Positions 23,130-36,800 of a DNA stretch of 64,000 bases are shown in pieces; position 1 is the stretch's first letter; the number at the start of each line of letters is the position of its first letter. The notes below the pieces were generated by a model, which was given only the letters and a program-made list of their open reading frames with translations, had not been told where the DNA came from and ran no database searches. Position numbers and translations under genes: made by a program. This DNA is from Zonotrichia leucophrys gambelii (taxonomy: Eukaryota; Chordata; Aves; Passeriformes; Passerellidae): contig NC_088171.1 of the NCBI RefSeq assembly GCF_028769735.1, positions 60,750,216 through 60,814,215 on the forward strand. The letters run 5' to 3'.

Positions 23130-24190
23130 CAGTCTCCGGGCTGTCCTTTCCGATCCTCCCGAGCTCCGGCGCCTCCCGGGCCGGCGGCGGGGCCGAGCCG
23201 CGCTCCGCCCGTCCCGGCGCCCGTCCCTGGCTCGGGGCTGCGGCGCTGCCAGGGGCACCTGGGCCGCTTCCCTGGGGACAGCCGGCTCCAGCAGCCTCCG
23301 GCAGCCCGCTCTGCTCCCCGGCCCTGCACGGGGGGTGCGAGCAGCATCTTCGTCCGTGTTCCCGGGGGGCGGCCCCGCCCGCTCGGCCGCCGCCAGGGGC
23401 CGGAGCGGGATGCTCTCTCTCCATCTCCCGTTTCCCGGCCGAGCGGAAGAACTCCGCAGCGCCCGGACGCGGACGAGGTCTCGGCCCCCACGACCCTCCC
23501 GGCCCGGCGGTGTCCCGCTGGCAGCGGAAATCCCGGTCCGGCCAAGCCCTCCCCGACCCCGGCACTGGCGGCACCAGCCGCGTTCCCCCGAGCCGGGAGG
23601 AGAAGCCCGGGGCAGCCGGTGCCTTCCGCGGGACGCTCCGCGCCGTTCCCCCACCGGCGGCCACGGACGCCCCCGCCGAAGTGCCGAGCCCAAGTTTTCC
23701 GAGGGGCCGGAGCGGCGGCCCCGCGGTTACCTGTCCCTCCCGGCGCTGCCCTCGGCCGGCGAGCCCCCGCGCTGGCGGCGCTAGCTGCGGCTGTCCCGGC
23801 CCGGCCCCATCTCCGCTCTGCGCCGCGCCGGCCCCAGACACCACGTATTATGTACGGCCCGGAGCGCCGCTCGCTCGCTCGCTCCCGCGCCGTGCCTGCG
23901 CACTGAGCCGCCGCCGCCGGGCGCGGAGCGGCGCCGGGCCAGGCTCGCCAGGCCGCCCCCGCCTCGCCACGCCGCCTCCGCACAAGGGCGGCCGGAGCTG
24001 CCCGGCTGTCGGCCCTGCCCCGCTCCCGGCCCTGCCCCGCTCCCGGCGCTCGGGGTCCCGTCGGGCAGGCCCGCGGGTGCACGCCAAGGTCACGGCGGTG
24101 CCTCCGAGGGTGTCGGCGCTGAGGCCTCTGGTCGCGCCCCCCACACCTCCTGGCCCTTGCAGTCCGCATGGCAAACGCGGTGCTGTGCTG
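23130..24190 (-). promoter_or_regulatory. NRSN1: CpG island, probable NRSN1 promoter and first exon
   Basis: About 1.06 kb of very GC-rich, CpG-dense sequence stands out abruptly from AT-rich flanks. It lies upstream of the NRSN1 coding exons, where the minus-strand gene should begin, and contains strong minus-strand donor sites. A GCTC repeat block occurs at 23867-23884. I see no clear TATA box, as expected for a CpG-type promoter. Open frames of up to about 388 codons cross the island on both strands, but they reflect the absence of AT-rich stop codons rather than genes. Confidence 0.8.
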
Positions 24191-24300
24191 TCTGTGCGGC
24201 CGAGTGGATAGACGTGGCAGAAAGTGTCCTGCCAAGGACAGGGCGCTGAGATCTGGGGGTTGGGGTCTGGGAATCTCTGCTGGTCAGAATGACTTTGAGA

Positions 24301-24891
24301 TGCATTAGAAAGTCTCTTTTCCCAGCTCAGCAGTCGAAGAAGGAGTCAGAACTCTTCTATTCTTGTTTTCAAGGTTGTTCATTGTTTCTTATCTATAAAA
24401 TTCTTTTTCTGACTCACTGAGGTTTGTCTGGCAGGTTGGGTTGGGGCACACTGACCATCTCTGGGGTGGTGTTATCTTTTTGTACTAAAAGCTACATGTA
24501 CACTATTTACAATAACTTCCTAATACCTATCACTTTTGTTAGACAGTGAATTTCTACTTTAAACCAATCTAAAAATGCTAACATCACCCAGAATATGGAT
24601 GCTAGGAAGAAGATGGAAAAAGGACAAGGCATGCCCAAATGCTTCCATCTTGGGACTTCGAGCCCCTATTCTAAAAACTTCAAAAATCTATTTTTCACCC
24701 CATGACAAACTAACTATTATTCTACTTAAACTTTCTTGACTTGTAATTCTTCATACAAGGTTGATAATTGTTTTTTCCAAGGGCTAAATCAAAGGCACAG
24801 GCATCTTGGGCTTTGTGCCAAGGTCTCTAAGCCCCCCAGTCAGGGGCTCGAGCCCTCCAAGGCAGCCAGAGGAATTTCCTGGGTTCTGACA
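24301..24891. mobile_element. Probable solo LTR next to the CpG island
   Basis: Starting TGCATTAGAAAGTC and ending GGGTTCTGACA, this roughly 590-bp segment resembles a common passerine ERV LTR as I remember it, including a TCTATAAAATTC TATA-like box near 24393 and the block CTAACTATTATTCTAC at 24710-24725. Both ends have TG...CA form, but no clear target duplication is seen, so the boundaries are approximate. It lies about 110 bases beyond the CpG island on the upstream side of NRSN1. Confidence 0.5.
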
Positions 24892-27800
24892 TTGGGAAAT
24901 GAATTGCTCGGCGTGAGACCCTGGGGGACTCCTCAGGGAGACACAGTGAGGCTGAGGGCCAAGGGTTGGCGTCTGCCCTGATAGCAACAGGTTGGTTGTT
25001 CAGTGGGAAAAGATTGCAAGAAAGCAAGTTTGGGGGCTAAGGAAGCTACTGAGGAAAGAGCATGACAAGACATCAAGAGCTGGAGATGCTAAAGTGAATC
25101 CCACAAAAGTGTAGTATGTAATTCCTCTGAAAAAATAATGAGAATGCAAAGGTCAAGAGTTCTAAATACTCATATCCGTATGGTGCACTAAAATGTGCAC
25201 AGAAATAGAGTGTTGTTGCATGCAGAAGAAGTGCATTAAAGCAACATGGGGTAGTACTAGCCAAAGGAAAAACAAGGTATTTCCAAGGTGCCTTAATCGC
25301 TATAGTATATAAAGAAGAAGGTGAGAGTAATGGTTTCATTAATAGCCCTCTTTGGAAGCTTCTTTGGAAAAAGCCCTGCATTTCATGACGACAGTGAGTT
25401 TGGGTAGTTGCAAACTAGGAATCATAAAAATAGCTATTAAAAAGAGAGCAAGTAAGATGTTAGATTTGGAGGAAGAAATGTTGGTTTCAGCGCATTTCAT
25501 CTTGTCCTTCCAAAACTGTTACGCCTCTCAGGCAATGAGTAATGCAAAAGTGTTCCCCTGACCTAGCAGAACTACTTCACAGCAGTGTGCTGTTCAGTGA
25601 GTATAATAAGCATACCCCAGCCCACAGCAGCTAGCACGTAATAAACTGACAACTATTTGTGAAAAAAACAGGAAGATACAGTGAGGTGATAAATGAGAAG
25701 CCAGATGGGCTATCAGTCTTAAAAGAGATTCTGTGATTAATTTTCCTGTTAAACTAACACCAGATTTACATGTAGTATCACAGTTACAACTGAATGGTGC
25801 TTTATCCCAGATCAGGAAGATGTCTTCTATAGAAAAAGCAATTAATCTACATGATGAGTCCTCCCTCTGTTTACAAAGCTTCTTTTGCTTACTTACCTAT
25901 TAACAAAAGCAACAAATAAAAAGAACATTAAATACCTGTGTTGGCCCAGTTTTAACACAGAAGTTACATGCTCAGCTAACCAAGATAAATTAATGTTTTG
26001 GCAATGAAAACATTTGCAGTAATGTTGATCTGTGAACTCCAAATTCGTAACCTTAAAGGGGTTACCAAGGGATCAACATTGGTGGTATCATAGGTTGATT
26101 TTAGTGCATTAGGAAAACTTTAAACTCAGCCTGAAATCAGAGGTGTTCTTGAAGTGCAGCTGAGCTTGGTTATGAGAAACATTGAACAGAAGGGTGTAAA
26201 TGCCCTGTTTAGCCTTGAAATAGGTAACATCAATGCAAAGATGTTTTAAAATAGCAGGACCTATAGGTCATTGTGGGATTCAGGGTTTGAGGTGCTGGTA
26301 TATGAAGGAATATCCAAATGTAGGTCTTTCCTCCATTACCAGCTTTCAAAAAACTTAGACTATGTTTATCCTGAGGGCTTCAGCTGGTAGAGGCATGGAG
26401 AGGAAGTGCAATATTCTACCTCAAGCTGTATATATGGTTTATTTCCCCCTGTGGAAAGGAAACCCAAGTCTAGTGCTTTTTTTATCTTCCGTCTGCTGTT
26501 CTAAAGGTTTATAATGGACAGTAGTGAGCATGCCAAGGAAAAAAATCCTGTCAAGAACTTCTGTAGGTGGTGGTGTTGGTTGCCATAGAGTTTACAGGCT
26601 TCTCTTTTACTGAGAGTTGGAGTGATTTTATCAGCTGGTTTGATGCTCATGGTTTAGGTAGCTTCTGAGAGCCTGTGCTGAATTGGAAAAATTACAGCTC
26701 CTGTAAAATACATTTCTCCTGCAGCAAAATGCAGCAATTGGTATGAGACTCAAGTTCACTGAATTGCAGATGTCTGTTCCTATTTGCTTAATGGTGATGG
26801 CAAGGTTCCAGAGGCTGTTCTTGTGCTTCATGTGTTGTGGCCTGAATAGCTCTGCTGTAATGACATTATTGACACAGTTGCCTGTCCTTACTTTCCTAAT
26901 GACTGGCTCACCTTCATCTGGAGAGCAAGGCCCATAAAGCTTCCACTTCTGGAAAACCTGCAGTTGACACAGATCCACAAGGAGCAGGACTAATGACTTA
27001 TAGCTGTCTGCCCTTCTTCTGGCTTGGAGTCTCCTCAAGGAGCTGTCCTGCCATTAAGGGGGTGATCTTGAGAGGCCAGAAATACTGGGGAGGAATGTGG
27101 CAAAAAGGTGAGGGTCAGTTCAAGTCTGTAGTGCTGTTCTAGAGCTGGGAGGATGTATTATAAAGAGTATGTTATTTTTCAAAGCTTGTGATGCAGAGCA
27201 TGGTTTATGAATCAAAGAGATGGCTTTTTCAGACTCCAGATATGCTGCCAGCTGCTGCATTCCTGTTTTACATGAGGTGGTTTGCTATTGTTCAGAAATC
27301 AGTGCCTGGCTACTTGTTTGTCAGACATTCCTTTCTCAGTGCTTTGTTCAAAGTGTTCTAGCTAGCAAAAATGATTAATTGTCATAATTTGTCACATTCT
27401 GCCATCACCATCTTTGGATATAGATTTGTTCTTGTCCCCTGAGCCAGAAATACAGAAGATGCTTTCTTGACAATCAAAATCATAAATCTAGGTGTCTTTT
27501 TTTTTTTCTGTCTTACACTGAAAATATATGGGCTGGGAATTGTTTGTTCTCTTTTTCATTCCTGTTGGCGTTTGGTGAATTTTAATATCATTATCCCTGG
27601 AAATATTTAGGAGCTTTGTAATCCAAAATGCACATACACAAGTGATAGAAGATGTGACAGGGACCTCACATGAGTCAGTGTGCATTTGCCTGTGAAGGGA
27701 TGCTGAGTGAAGAGGAATAGGCAATAGGAATTAGAAGTATTTCAGTGACCCATCTTCACTCAGAGTCTGCTTCCATTCATCATGTTTGTGTTTCCAGTGT

Positions 27801-30800
27801 TCAGTAAGAAACTTTCATGCTCTCAGGCCTAGCTTTTTCCAAATAAGCTTTGCAATTGCAGTGTGTCAACATGGTTTAGAGGGAAAAAAGGCCTTAATTT
27901 TGACCCAAATGAAACAGCAAAATATCAAACCCACCATTTTCTGGAAGTGTCAAGTGTTGGACAGCAAATGTGTGCAGCAGAGAGTATTTTCTTTGCAGCA
28001 GCAGCTACTACTACCGCTAGACAGCCGTGTTGTTTTAAGATGAAGATCAGTGCCTGGGAGCTTGGGTTAATTTTTCAAATTTGGTTTCTTAAGGGAAGAG
28101 GAATTCAAAGCCATGGGCAGGGGAGGGGAAACTGTTCAGTCATTCTATGAAATTCAGTTTCTTCCTGAGGGTGTGTGGTGTAACGTTCAAGTACAGAGCA
28201 CGCCTGCCAAGGGAAGACTTTGCAGAGTGCTCTGCTCCCAGTGGCACAGCCAGCCAGGGGCTGAGCTTCTCATCAGGTTGAGCTGTGGCTGCTGCCTGTG
28301 TGGGTTACTGTGTTTGAATGGGTTAGGACACATCAGATGATTTTCTCTCTCTTCTGTATTCCTGTGGGCCTGTGAGGAAAAATGTTTGAACCAAAAAGTC
28401 TTTTGGTAACTCTCACCTGCCTGTGCATTCTGCTCCCAGAGGTGAGGTTGCTGAAGTTGCTTCATATGCACCAAGTTCTTCTGTGTTTTGGTGCCCACAT
28501 AGAAATGGGAGGAACCGAAAACTTGACCTCTGCTGTGAATGCTGAGAGTCATGAAAATGACATTAAAAACTGCTCTCAAAATGCCCTGGAGTCTTAATAT
28601 TTTATCTGTCTGATTTCTGTTCCAGAAGCCATTATATTTTTTCCTATCATCTTTTATTAAACTGGGTGGCTTTTAAAAAGCAGCCATTGAAGTTTACAAT
28701 GCAACTACTCTGGGGTTGGTCTCTTTTGCACCATTATGTGTAATACAAATCATAATGTAGGGCAGAATGAAGATAGTACACAAATACTGTGTAATCAACA
28801 TAAAAACAGTTTTTAAAGACATATTTTGATTGCAAGAGCAAAGATGGGAAGGACAACACTGAGCTGGTGCTGTTGCCCACGTATACTGGCAGTGTCTGAG
28901 AGTGGCTACTGTCAGGCAGGAACCACGTTGCCTGGAGGATGCTGTGAAGACCTCTGTGCAAAGGCATCTTCTGGTTCAAGGAGTTCTTTGTTTTTGTTCA
29001 CTGAAACAGTGCAGCCACAGTGTTTTTGTAATGTAATTAGCCATTATACCAAGCGTCAATTGCCAGGCTGTCACTGACTGTCTCTTAGTCCATATTTCTT
29101 CTTCAGAAAATGCTGCTAGATTTAAGCAATAAAAGTCTCTCCAAACAATTACTTCCCAGAGAGCAGTGAGAAGGGTAAGTGCCATCTCAGCTTTTGCAAC
29201 CAACTATGTATTTATATACATATATACACTGATTGTTCCTATGATTTATACATGTTATGAGAAAATAAACATCTCGGATCTATCCAAGGTGTTTGAATAG
29301 AGACACAAGGAAAATGTTGTCTTCTTTGTAGCCAGTCCAACAGAAATTTCATTCCACCTTCGATCCCAATGCACTTTTAGAGGGCATGGGATTGGTGGGG
29401 TTGCAGGTAGGTGCCATCAAGAGACCATTCAAGAGAACACTCTTATTTCTGAACTAAAAAACAGCCAAAGTTCTGTGGTGACACTGTCCACCTTAATTCA
29501 CTGATGATGTTCAAAAGCAAACAGACAACAGTCACAGGCAGACAAGTTCCACTCTCATGCACACCTGAGAGTGAGAAGTGTAATCTCTTTGATAAGCCAG
29601 CAAGGTTCCAGTGTCAATATCATCCTTTTGACATCATCCTCAGACTTCTGTGTGGGACAATGTTTTTATTGCTGCATTTGTGAACATGTACCAAGGACAG
29701 ATTGGTGGATGCAAATCTTCTTCTTGTGCCTACAGAGTTTTAAAACCCTTTTGATTTGTATGACCATGTTTCACTGTGAGTGTGGTGCTCTGTAGTTGGT
29801 AGAGGTAATTCAGCAGAGCTCCTTTTCTCTCCAGGATCTTTGACCTCATAACAGTTGTGTGCAGACTTCATGAGGAAATAGCACACAACACCTACCAAAA
29901 TATGTTTCATTGTCTGTTCTTCTGTTTGATTGCTTGGTGTTACATGATACTAGGTTCTCTGAAGAATGAATTTTTAACTGGGAATTAAGCCACTTTTTCA
30001 TTCTATTCCCTTTTTTAATAGCTCAGGACATCTGATCGTTCTGGGTGTTTGGTGCTGAAAATATGGAAGATTAAGGGACAAATCTTCAAAACTGCATTGG
30101 GATCTAGTTATTCAGGCAGTAGTATCTCATTTAAAAGAGCTAAGCTGTTTTAAATCAATGAGATGTAGTTATCTAAATAATATATTTGAATGCCTTTTAT
30201 TTAATCCGAGGAAATTAATGTGGTTTTTATTGGGTTTGTTTGTTTGTTTGGGGTATTGTTTGTTTATTTTTGTTAGGTTTTTTTTTTTTTACCAATCCAT
30301 ACTTTAAAGTGAATTATCCCCAGTGATTTTTTTACTTGATGGTAAGATGATCATGGTGTAACTGACATGGTTTGGTGGGTACTGACAAAGGCTGGAAGTT
30401 TCACTGGCTCACCAACTATGCCTTCTTATTAGGGGTTTTGAGTGCAATTTGTATGCTCTGCAGCTAGAAGTGGAAAAATTAGGATCTTCCATTCAAGATC
30501 AATATACCCAGCATACAAAGAACGTTCTCTAATTCTTTTTGCCTTGGTTATTTATTTCAAGGCTGAAAGATACCATTATACTGGGCTATTCAACATCTCT
30601 CATACCAAGTGCAATAATTCTGTTCTCCAACTCAAGAATTATTTTTACCTATTCTATAAATGAGGATGTTATTTTATTTTGGCAGATTGTAAATTCACTG
30701 AAAAAAATTCTTCAAGAAGATTGGAGAAAGAAAATTTCTTTTTGTTTGGTTCAATGGAGAAAGGAAAACATGGAAGGAGAGCCGAAAGATTTTGAAAAAA

Positions 30801-33800
30801 GCATTTTGTTAAAGCACTTGTCAAAATCAAATATTTTGAATAACAATTGAAATATCAAAGTATTTCTAGTTTGAACCTTAATCCTTTGATTCTTCCATTA
30901 AAAAGAGTTTGGTTTGGTTTTGTTTAATAAATGGACCAAGACAGAGAGAGAAAAGGTAATACAAAGAAATGTATTAGTCTCAAATGAAACAAAACATCTA
31001 ATTTTGTTTCAGTCCAAAATAAATGTTTGTGTTTTGTAATGGAACCCAAAACCCCTTTTTTCTCCAGCTATAGTGGGGTTAATGAATTTCCTGGTTACTC
31101 ATTCCAGTGATTAAATGGTTTTGCTGTTGTTAGGGTGCATCTTGATCATAACCTGTTTAATTACATTGGATAGACTATGGTGTTTATAGGGGAGAATTTC
31201 AGCTGATTTATAGCATTTTCATTGCTGTAATCAACACTGTGGCTGTTGTAGTAGAGGCAATTTCTGGTAGTTAATAACTGTAATTTTAGAGAAAATAATG
31301 TATTGTGATAAAGGTGCTCAAAATTAATGCAGTGCTAATGCAGGCTAGAAATGAGGAACATGGTTCTTACTGTAACTAATTGTTTAGCAAATTGCTTAGG
31401 AGTTTGCTAGATTCTTCTCTGTCCAATTTCATAATCAAGATTGGCAGTCTTTTTGGAAGATGCCCGAGTCCACAAGAAATAACAGGCTTCATTCAGAAGC
31501 TGTCTGAAATGGTATTATTATTGTATTTTCTGAATCATGCAGAAGACAAGAAGACACTTTTATGCTTTTAAGTGTTATCTTAAGAGACAGTAACAACTCT
31601 TATTACCTCCTGGGCAACAGTATAGTTCCATTGGAGTCAATGGCAAAGTTCCCCACAATGTCAATAGAGTTCACATTTCACCACTGACTCAACCTAAAGT
31701 GCTTCCTTTAGCTTAGGTGGCTGTGTGGAATAAAACCTTTCTTTGAACCTTAATTGTGTAGGTGAGATGATAAAAGTGTTTTGCCAAGAAATTGGGCTTC
31801 CTTCCTGAGTATTGTAGTAATGGCATCTAAATGCAATTGCAGTTCAGTTATGAGGAAGAATAGCATTGCAGCACTCCTCAGTCTCAGACTCCTTCAAGCC
31901 TAAGGCCAGGGGCATTTTCAAATGCCTCCAGTACCTGTTGTGCTGAGGGAGCTTACTGTAATGCATTTAGAATTGCTGCACAGAGATTAGGTGAAGTGAG
32001 GAGGCATTCCAGACTTCCCTTGGCAGAGATGTTAGATAGTTTCTTCAGACCCTTCCCTTAACCACAGCAGGGTTTTGGTGGTTGGGGAGGTATTTTTGAT
32101 TCATTTTTGGGGTTTTCTTGTTTCTTTTTGTTCGCTTGTTTGTTTAAATAATCTTAGGCTACATAATAAAGTAGCATTTCAAAATAAGACTAGTTTGTTT
32201 CTTCCTAAATCACAAAAGAGGAATTGTCTCAACAGAAAACCCAATTAAAACATACTACTACCATGGCTCAAGCTGCTGAATGCACAGTGAATACTCTAGT
32301 GCCCTTTGACTTCTAGTTAGTAGGTATTTAATCTATTACTCTCTTTAAACCCAGCTTCAGGAATGCTCCATAATGATGATTGCTCACATGTGTTGTGTGG
32401 CCTATAAAAGGAAGAGAAACTCAACTTCTTTTTTGGCCAAGTCAAAGGGAGGGCTGTAGACTGCAAACTAGTGAGTGTGAGATTGTTGGTAGCAGCTCTT
32501 TCTGTTCTTTGGTGTGTATTGACTTCTCAAGCCTTGGCTTAAATTGCATGTTGCCAAACAAAAGTAAAGTTACTTACAAGAGCAAGCTTAGTCCCTGAGG
32601 ATGCTGTAAGGAAGGAAGCTCATCTGCTGGTTGTGTGAGTTGGCTATAAAGTACTGCTGCACCCTGTTTGTTCACTTTACAATGGTCCCCCCGTCAAGAG
32701 AATTTTATTTTATTGCAAGTTGACCATTATGTTCATATGCTCAACTCCAAAAAAAAAAATTTTCTCAAAAATGCCAGAGGAGAGAACAGGGCCTTGCCAG
32801 CATCTTTAATGTTTACTGCTGCCTCCATCTGCTGCTGCTATGATTTCCTCTCTTGAGATCCTGTTTGTTTTGACTCTTATTCCCCTTGTATGTTAATTAT
32901 ATTCATGCTGTGCTCTTATTGATGAGGAAAAATTGATATATGAAGGTCAGCAAAGAACTTGCTCTTTTTTATTTGTATCTGCTTTAGTAAGCGGGGGCAT
33001 TTTTCTGTTTTAATTTTTGCATGTTTCTCTGTGATCTTGACCTTGGTAACTATGAGGTAAATTAGGAAATGCCTTTACTGAGTTCCATTAATGCTAAGCC
33101 AAGTTGGAGTTTGCTATCAGTTTTTATTTAATTGGACCAGATATTTGTATACTTCTGGTGTCCTCTGTCCGCAGAACACATTACCTGTTAGATTGTATGC
33201 TTACTTAACAAGGCTTAAAGGTGTTTTGAAAGAGATATTGGGTTCTGTGCTCTGAAGCAGTGGGGGGCAAAAATAATCTGAGGTGCTTGACATTGATGCC
33301 TTACTGTTTTGATTGCTTTGTTTGTTAGAGGCACATCTTTGAGGGAAGGGGCTCTCATACCCACGGTTCGTGCATCTGAGAACTGTGGAATTAACTGAGG
33401 GAATTAATGTACTTCTCAAGAAGGAAGATTTTTTCCTAACTATGTGTTCATACATCACAGTAGACATTTGACTCACTAAATAGCCATAGGTAGGGTACTC
33501 ACTGACTTGGGATTACAAATTGGGAAAAGATGCAGCTATTAGATCTTATTTCTTAACATTTTGGGTGCCTTAGCACATGTCCTTCAAAAATACATTCCAT
33601 CCTTTTGTAGTTTGTGGCATACAAATATACTCAGCGTCTGGTACATTTTGAGTGAGATGGAGCTGGAAATTAATAGAGACAGTGATAGAAATAGGACTAA
33701 GTGGTTGGATACCCATGGATTTGGAGACCTGAATTGATCTACCCTTTGTTAAAGTACCTGATTGCATACTGTAGTGATTTATCATTACATGTTAGTAACT

Positions 33801-36800
33801 GTACAGCTTTATAGAAATGTGTGTATGTTATTCTGCAGATATGAGAAACACTGTCCAAAGCTGAAGTTTTAAATGTTTCGAAATCCATGGAAATAACTCA
33901 AGATTTTTATATTCTCAGTCCAGGCAGTGACTGAAGGAGTGGAAAATGGCTGGTAGGTTTATCAAGGTCATCTGAGGTGACAGTTATTATAAGTGGCATG
34001 ATTTATGTTCAGCGTTACACAGGCTTAATCAATTCTGTTCCTAAGAAATTATTCTAGTCTGCTTAACACTGACATTGAAGGTTTATGGTCAGTTTTGGTA
34101 ATCCAAACTTCCATTCAAACCTATTGCTGCATTCTAGTGAGACACAGCTGTCTTCAAAGTATTTGGAATGTACTTGTTTCACTTCTATGTTCAAAAACAG
34201 TTCTGCAAGACACGTTTCAGGGTTTGGTGATCACATTTTTATATTCAGAGCATTCCTTTTCCTGGGTTTGTAGATGCCTTGCAAAAAAGGAAACTGCCTA
34301 CATTCTATAACTCATTACACAAAAATTGCTCTCAAATGTTAGTGAAGGTATTTTCAGCTTGGTGCTTTTAAGGAGAAGTGTGTAAGGATACCCAGCAAGT
34401 TAAGCATACAATGATGTCCTAATACTAGAATCTTTGTAGCTAACTCTTAAAAACATATTTTTTTTTCATGTCTGTTTCATCAGGGAGGAGTCCAGAAGTA
34501 CTCATTTGTATCATATGCCTCTTTTGAGTAAATTGATGGGTATGCTTGAAGTTAGTAGAACTGTGATGAATCTCATCTTCTGGGACCTGTCGTAAAGCCA
34601 GAAATTCACTGAAATTTGAATTGCATAGCAATACCCTTCATCTTGCAGAGAGGCTTATGATTCAAGGTGATTGGACTTTGAGTATTGCTTCAGAAAAACA
34701 TAGGCAGCCAGGGATTGTCTTGGACTACTATGTAATTGTTACATCTCACAGAACTAAAATACAGCCAAAAGTTAGGAAAGACCCGTAGTTAAACAAAATT
34801 TTCAGAACATGACGTCGATGTTGAGTGTGTGTGTAGCATTAAGTATCCTGTTTGGAATGCCTACCCAGGAAGCCTTTGCTAGGGAAAGCTTGAAATGATT
34901 GAGAGAATATGCTTTTAGTAAGAGACTTCCCTAAAAATGGTAGAGTGTGACAATACAGACAGCTACCCGTTTGGTCACTTTGTTCTTGTTCCAGCTGTAC
35001 CCCAAGCAGTCTTAACCACATCAGAAAGTTTGTGGAAGTCATCTCATCTCATACCAAACAAAATACTGCTTCCCTCGCTGTTGGAACACTCCAGGGACCT
35101 CATAAGGAAGGGCTGGGGATGGGCAATGCTGTTTGACTGATGTGGCTCATCACAAGCAATGCCATCTCTGTGAAGGAGGAACCCTTGATCAAATTTTCTT
35201 CTTGCTGTGTCCTCTGGTACAAGGCACTATATTTGGGAATTGCCTTTCCTATCTGCTGACTCATCCATGTCAAAAATAAAAGGACGTTAGGCTTTTATTA
35301 GACCAAGGAGACCATTATAATTTTTATAGAACTTGTCATCTCTTAGTAACAGAAGCAATTGTCTCTGCAGTTCCTAGCCATTCTATAAGGTAGTATAATG
35401 CCCTTCCAACCCTGTTCATTCACAGGTACATGTTTATCAGTAAATAAAATGGTCCAGGTCCTTTACTGTGTGGTCTTGAGGGCAACTTGGCCTGGCTTTT
35501 GTCTATAGGGCTACATGCATGTCTATCCCTATTTTCCCCCACTATTCATGCTGCATGTGAGAAGCATGTCTGTGTCCTTATATTTTCTGGGTGATTCCAA
35601 ATGGGGTCAGTGTGACAACAAGCAGTGCCATGTCATCAGAACATGAGAAGGTGTTCATATCCTTGCTCTATCACTGTTATAGACCTAGCTGTGGCGGGAT
35701 GGCAATGATGTTCCAGGTTCATGCTCCAGAGCCCTTTGTTCAGTGACATCCCCTTTCTGCTGTTTTCTGTATTCACATCCACATCTTCTGTCTGAATCAG
35801 AAGGAACTTGACTTTCTCTGAGCCCTGAGCCTAGAGGAACTTATCCATCAGCTGTAGCTGGAGAAGATAGCCCTTGTGGTCAGAGGGTATTGGAAGGAGT
35901 CTTGAAGGGCTCCAACACTTTTTTGTTTGATGAAATGTTGGCCAAATGAAGGAGGAGGATGGTTTGTCTCTTTGCATACTTTATTTCTTTACCAGTTAAA
36001 CAGAGGAGGTGACCTTTGCCTCCTTAAGATGCTTACAAATGAATCCTGGTCTGAATTAATAGACCTGAACACAACTTACTATGTTATGTACTCCTCAATT
36101 TTCTCACTTTGTAGAAACCCACACTTTTGAATTTTCTTCTGTCTCTTGTGCTTGTTAAATTCATTGCTAATTGAGAAATAAATTGCCTAATTACACCAAG
36201 ATTCTGCCTGAGTCCTGAAAGTATTGAAGTTGTAAATTATCTGGTCCAGGCCACTGTGAAGTTATAATTGCATTTTAAGAGCTCAGTAGTTTACCACAGA
36301 AATGTCTTTTGTTAGGCATTAACACCTTCCTCAGGTGGTGAGGTCACAACAGGGCATTTCTCATTGCTTTCCTCTGTCTTTGCTAGCTGCTCTTAGATTC
36401 TGTGCACTTGAATTTTTCATATGGGCTAATGCATGTACAGGCATACCCATTTACTAATCTTAAATAATATGCAAGAAATGTAGTTTTCTTTTGACATTAC
36501 CTATACTGGGTTGTGTTAACTTTTTTCTCCCCTAGATGTGAGAGAAGAATATCTAAGAACATTCACCCTGTGGCTTAGTGCTTATCTTATGTTTTGTGTG
36601 GTTCAGTCATGACTACAGACCTTACCTGGGCTAATGTGGAAGTTCCCATTTCCAATGGTTCAGGAGATATGTGGCAAAATCTGGGAGCTAAGTATTGTAG
36701 TGTTTGTACATCAGGAAGGGTGTGTAGCCATGGTCACTGAGGACCTCGTTTCCAAGACATGAAGCTGATGCCAGTGAGCCTTGATAAGAACAGGGTGGCT

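Noticed and set aside
23032..24235. Long overlapping open frames (250-388 codons) on both strands of the GC-rich block
   Set aside because: They arise because a GC-rich CpG island has few stop codons. They overlap in several frames on both strands, with Pro/Arg/Gly/Ala-rich composition and no domain.
26631..27038. 135-codon minus-strand open frame
   Set aside because: No domain recognised and no exon signals; a few frames of this length are expected by chance in 64 kb.
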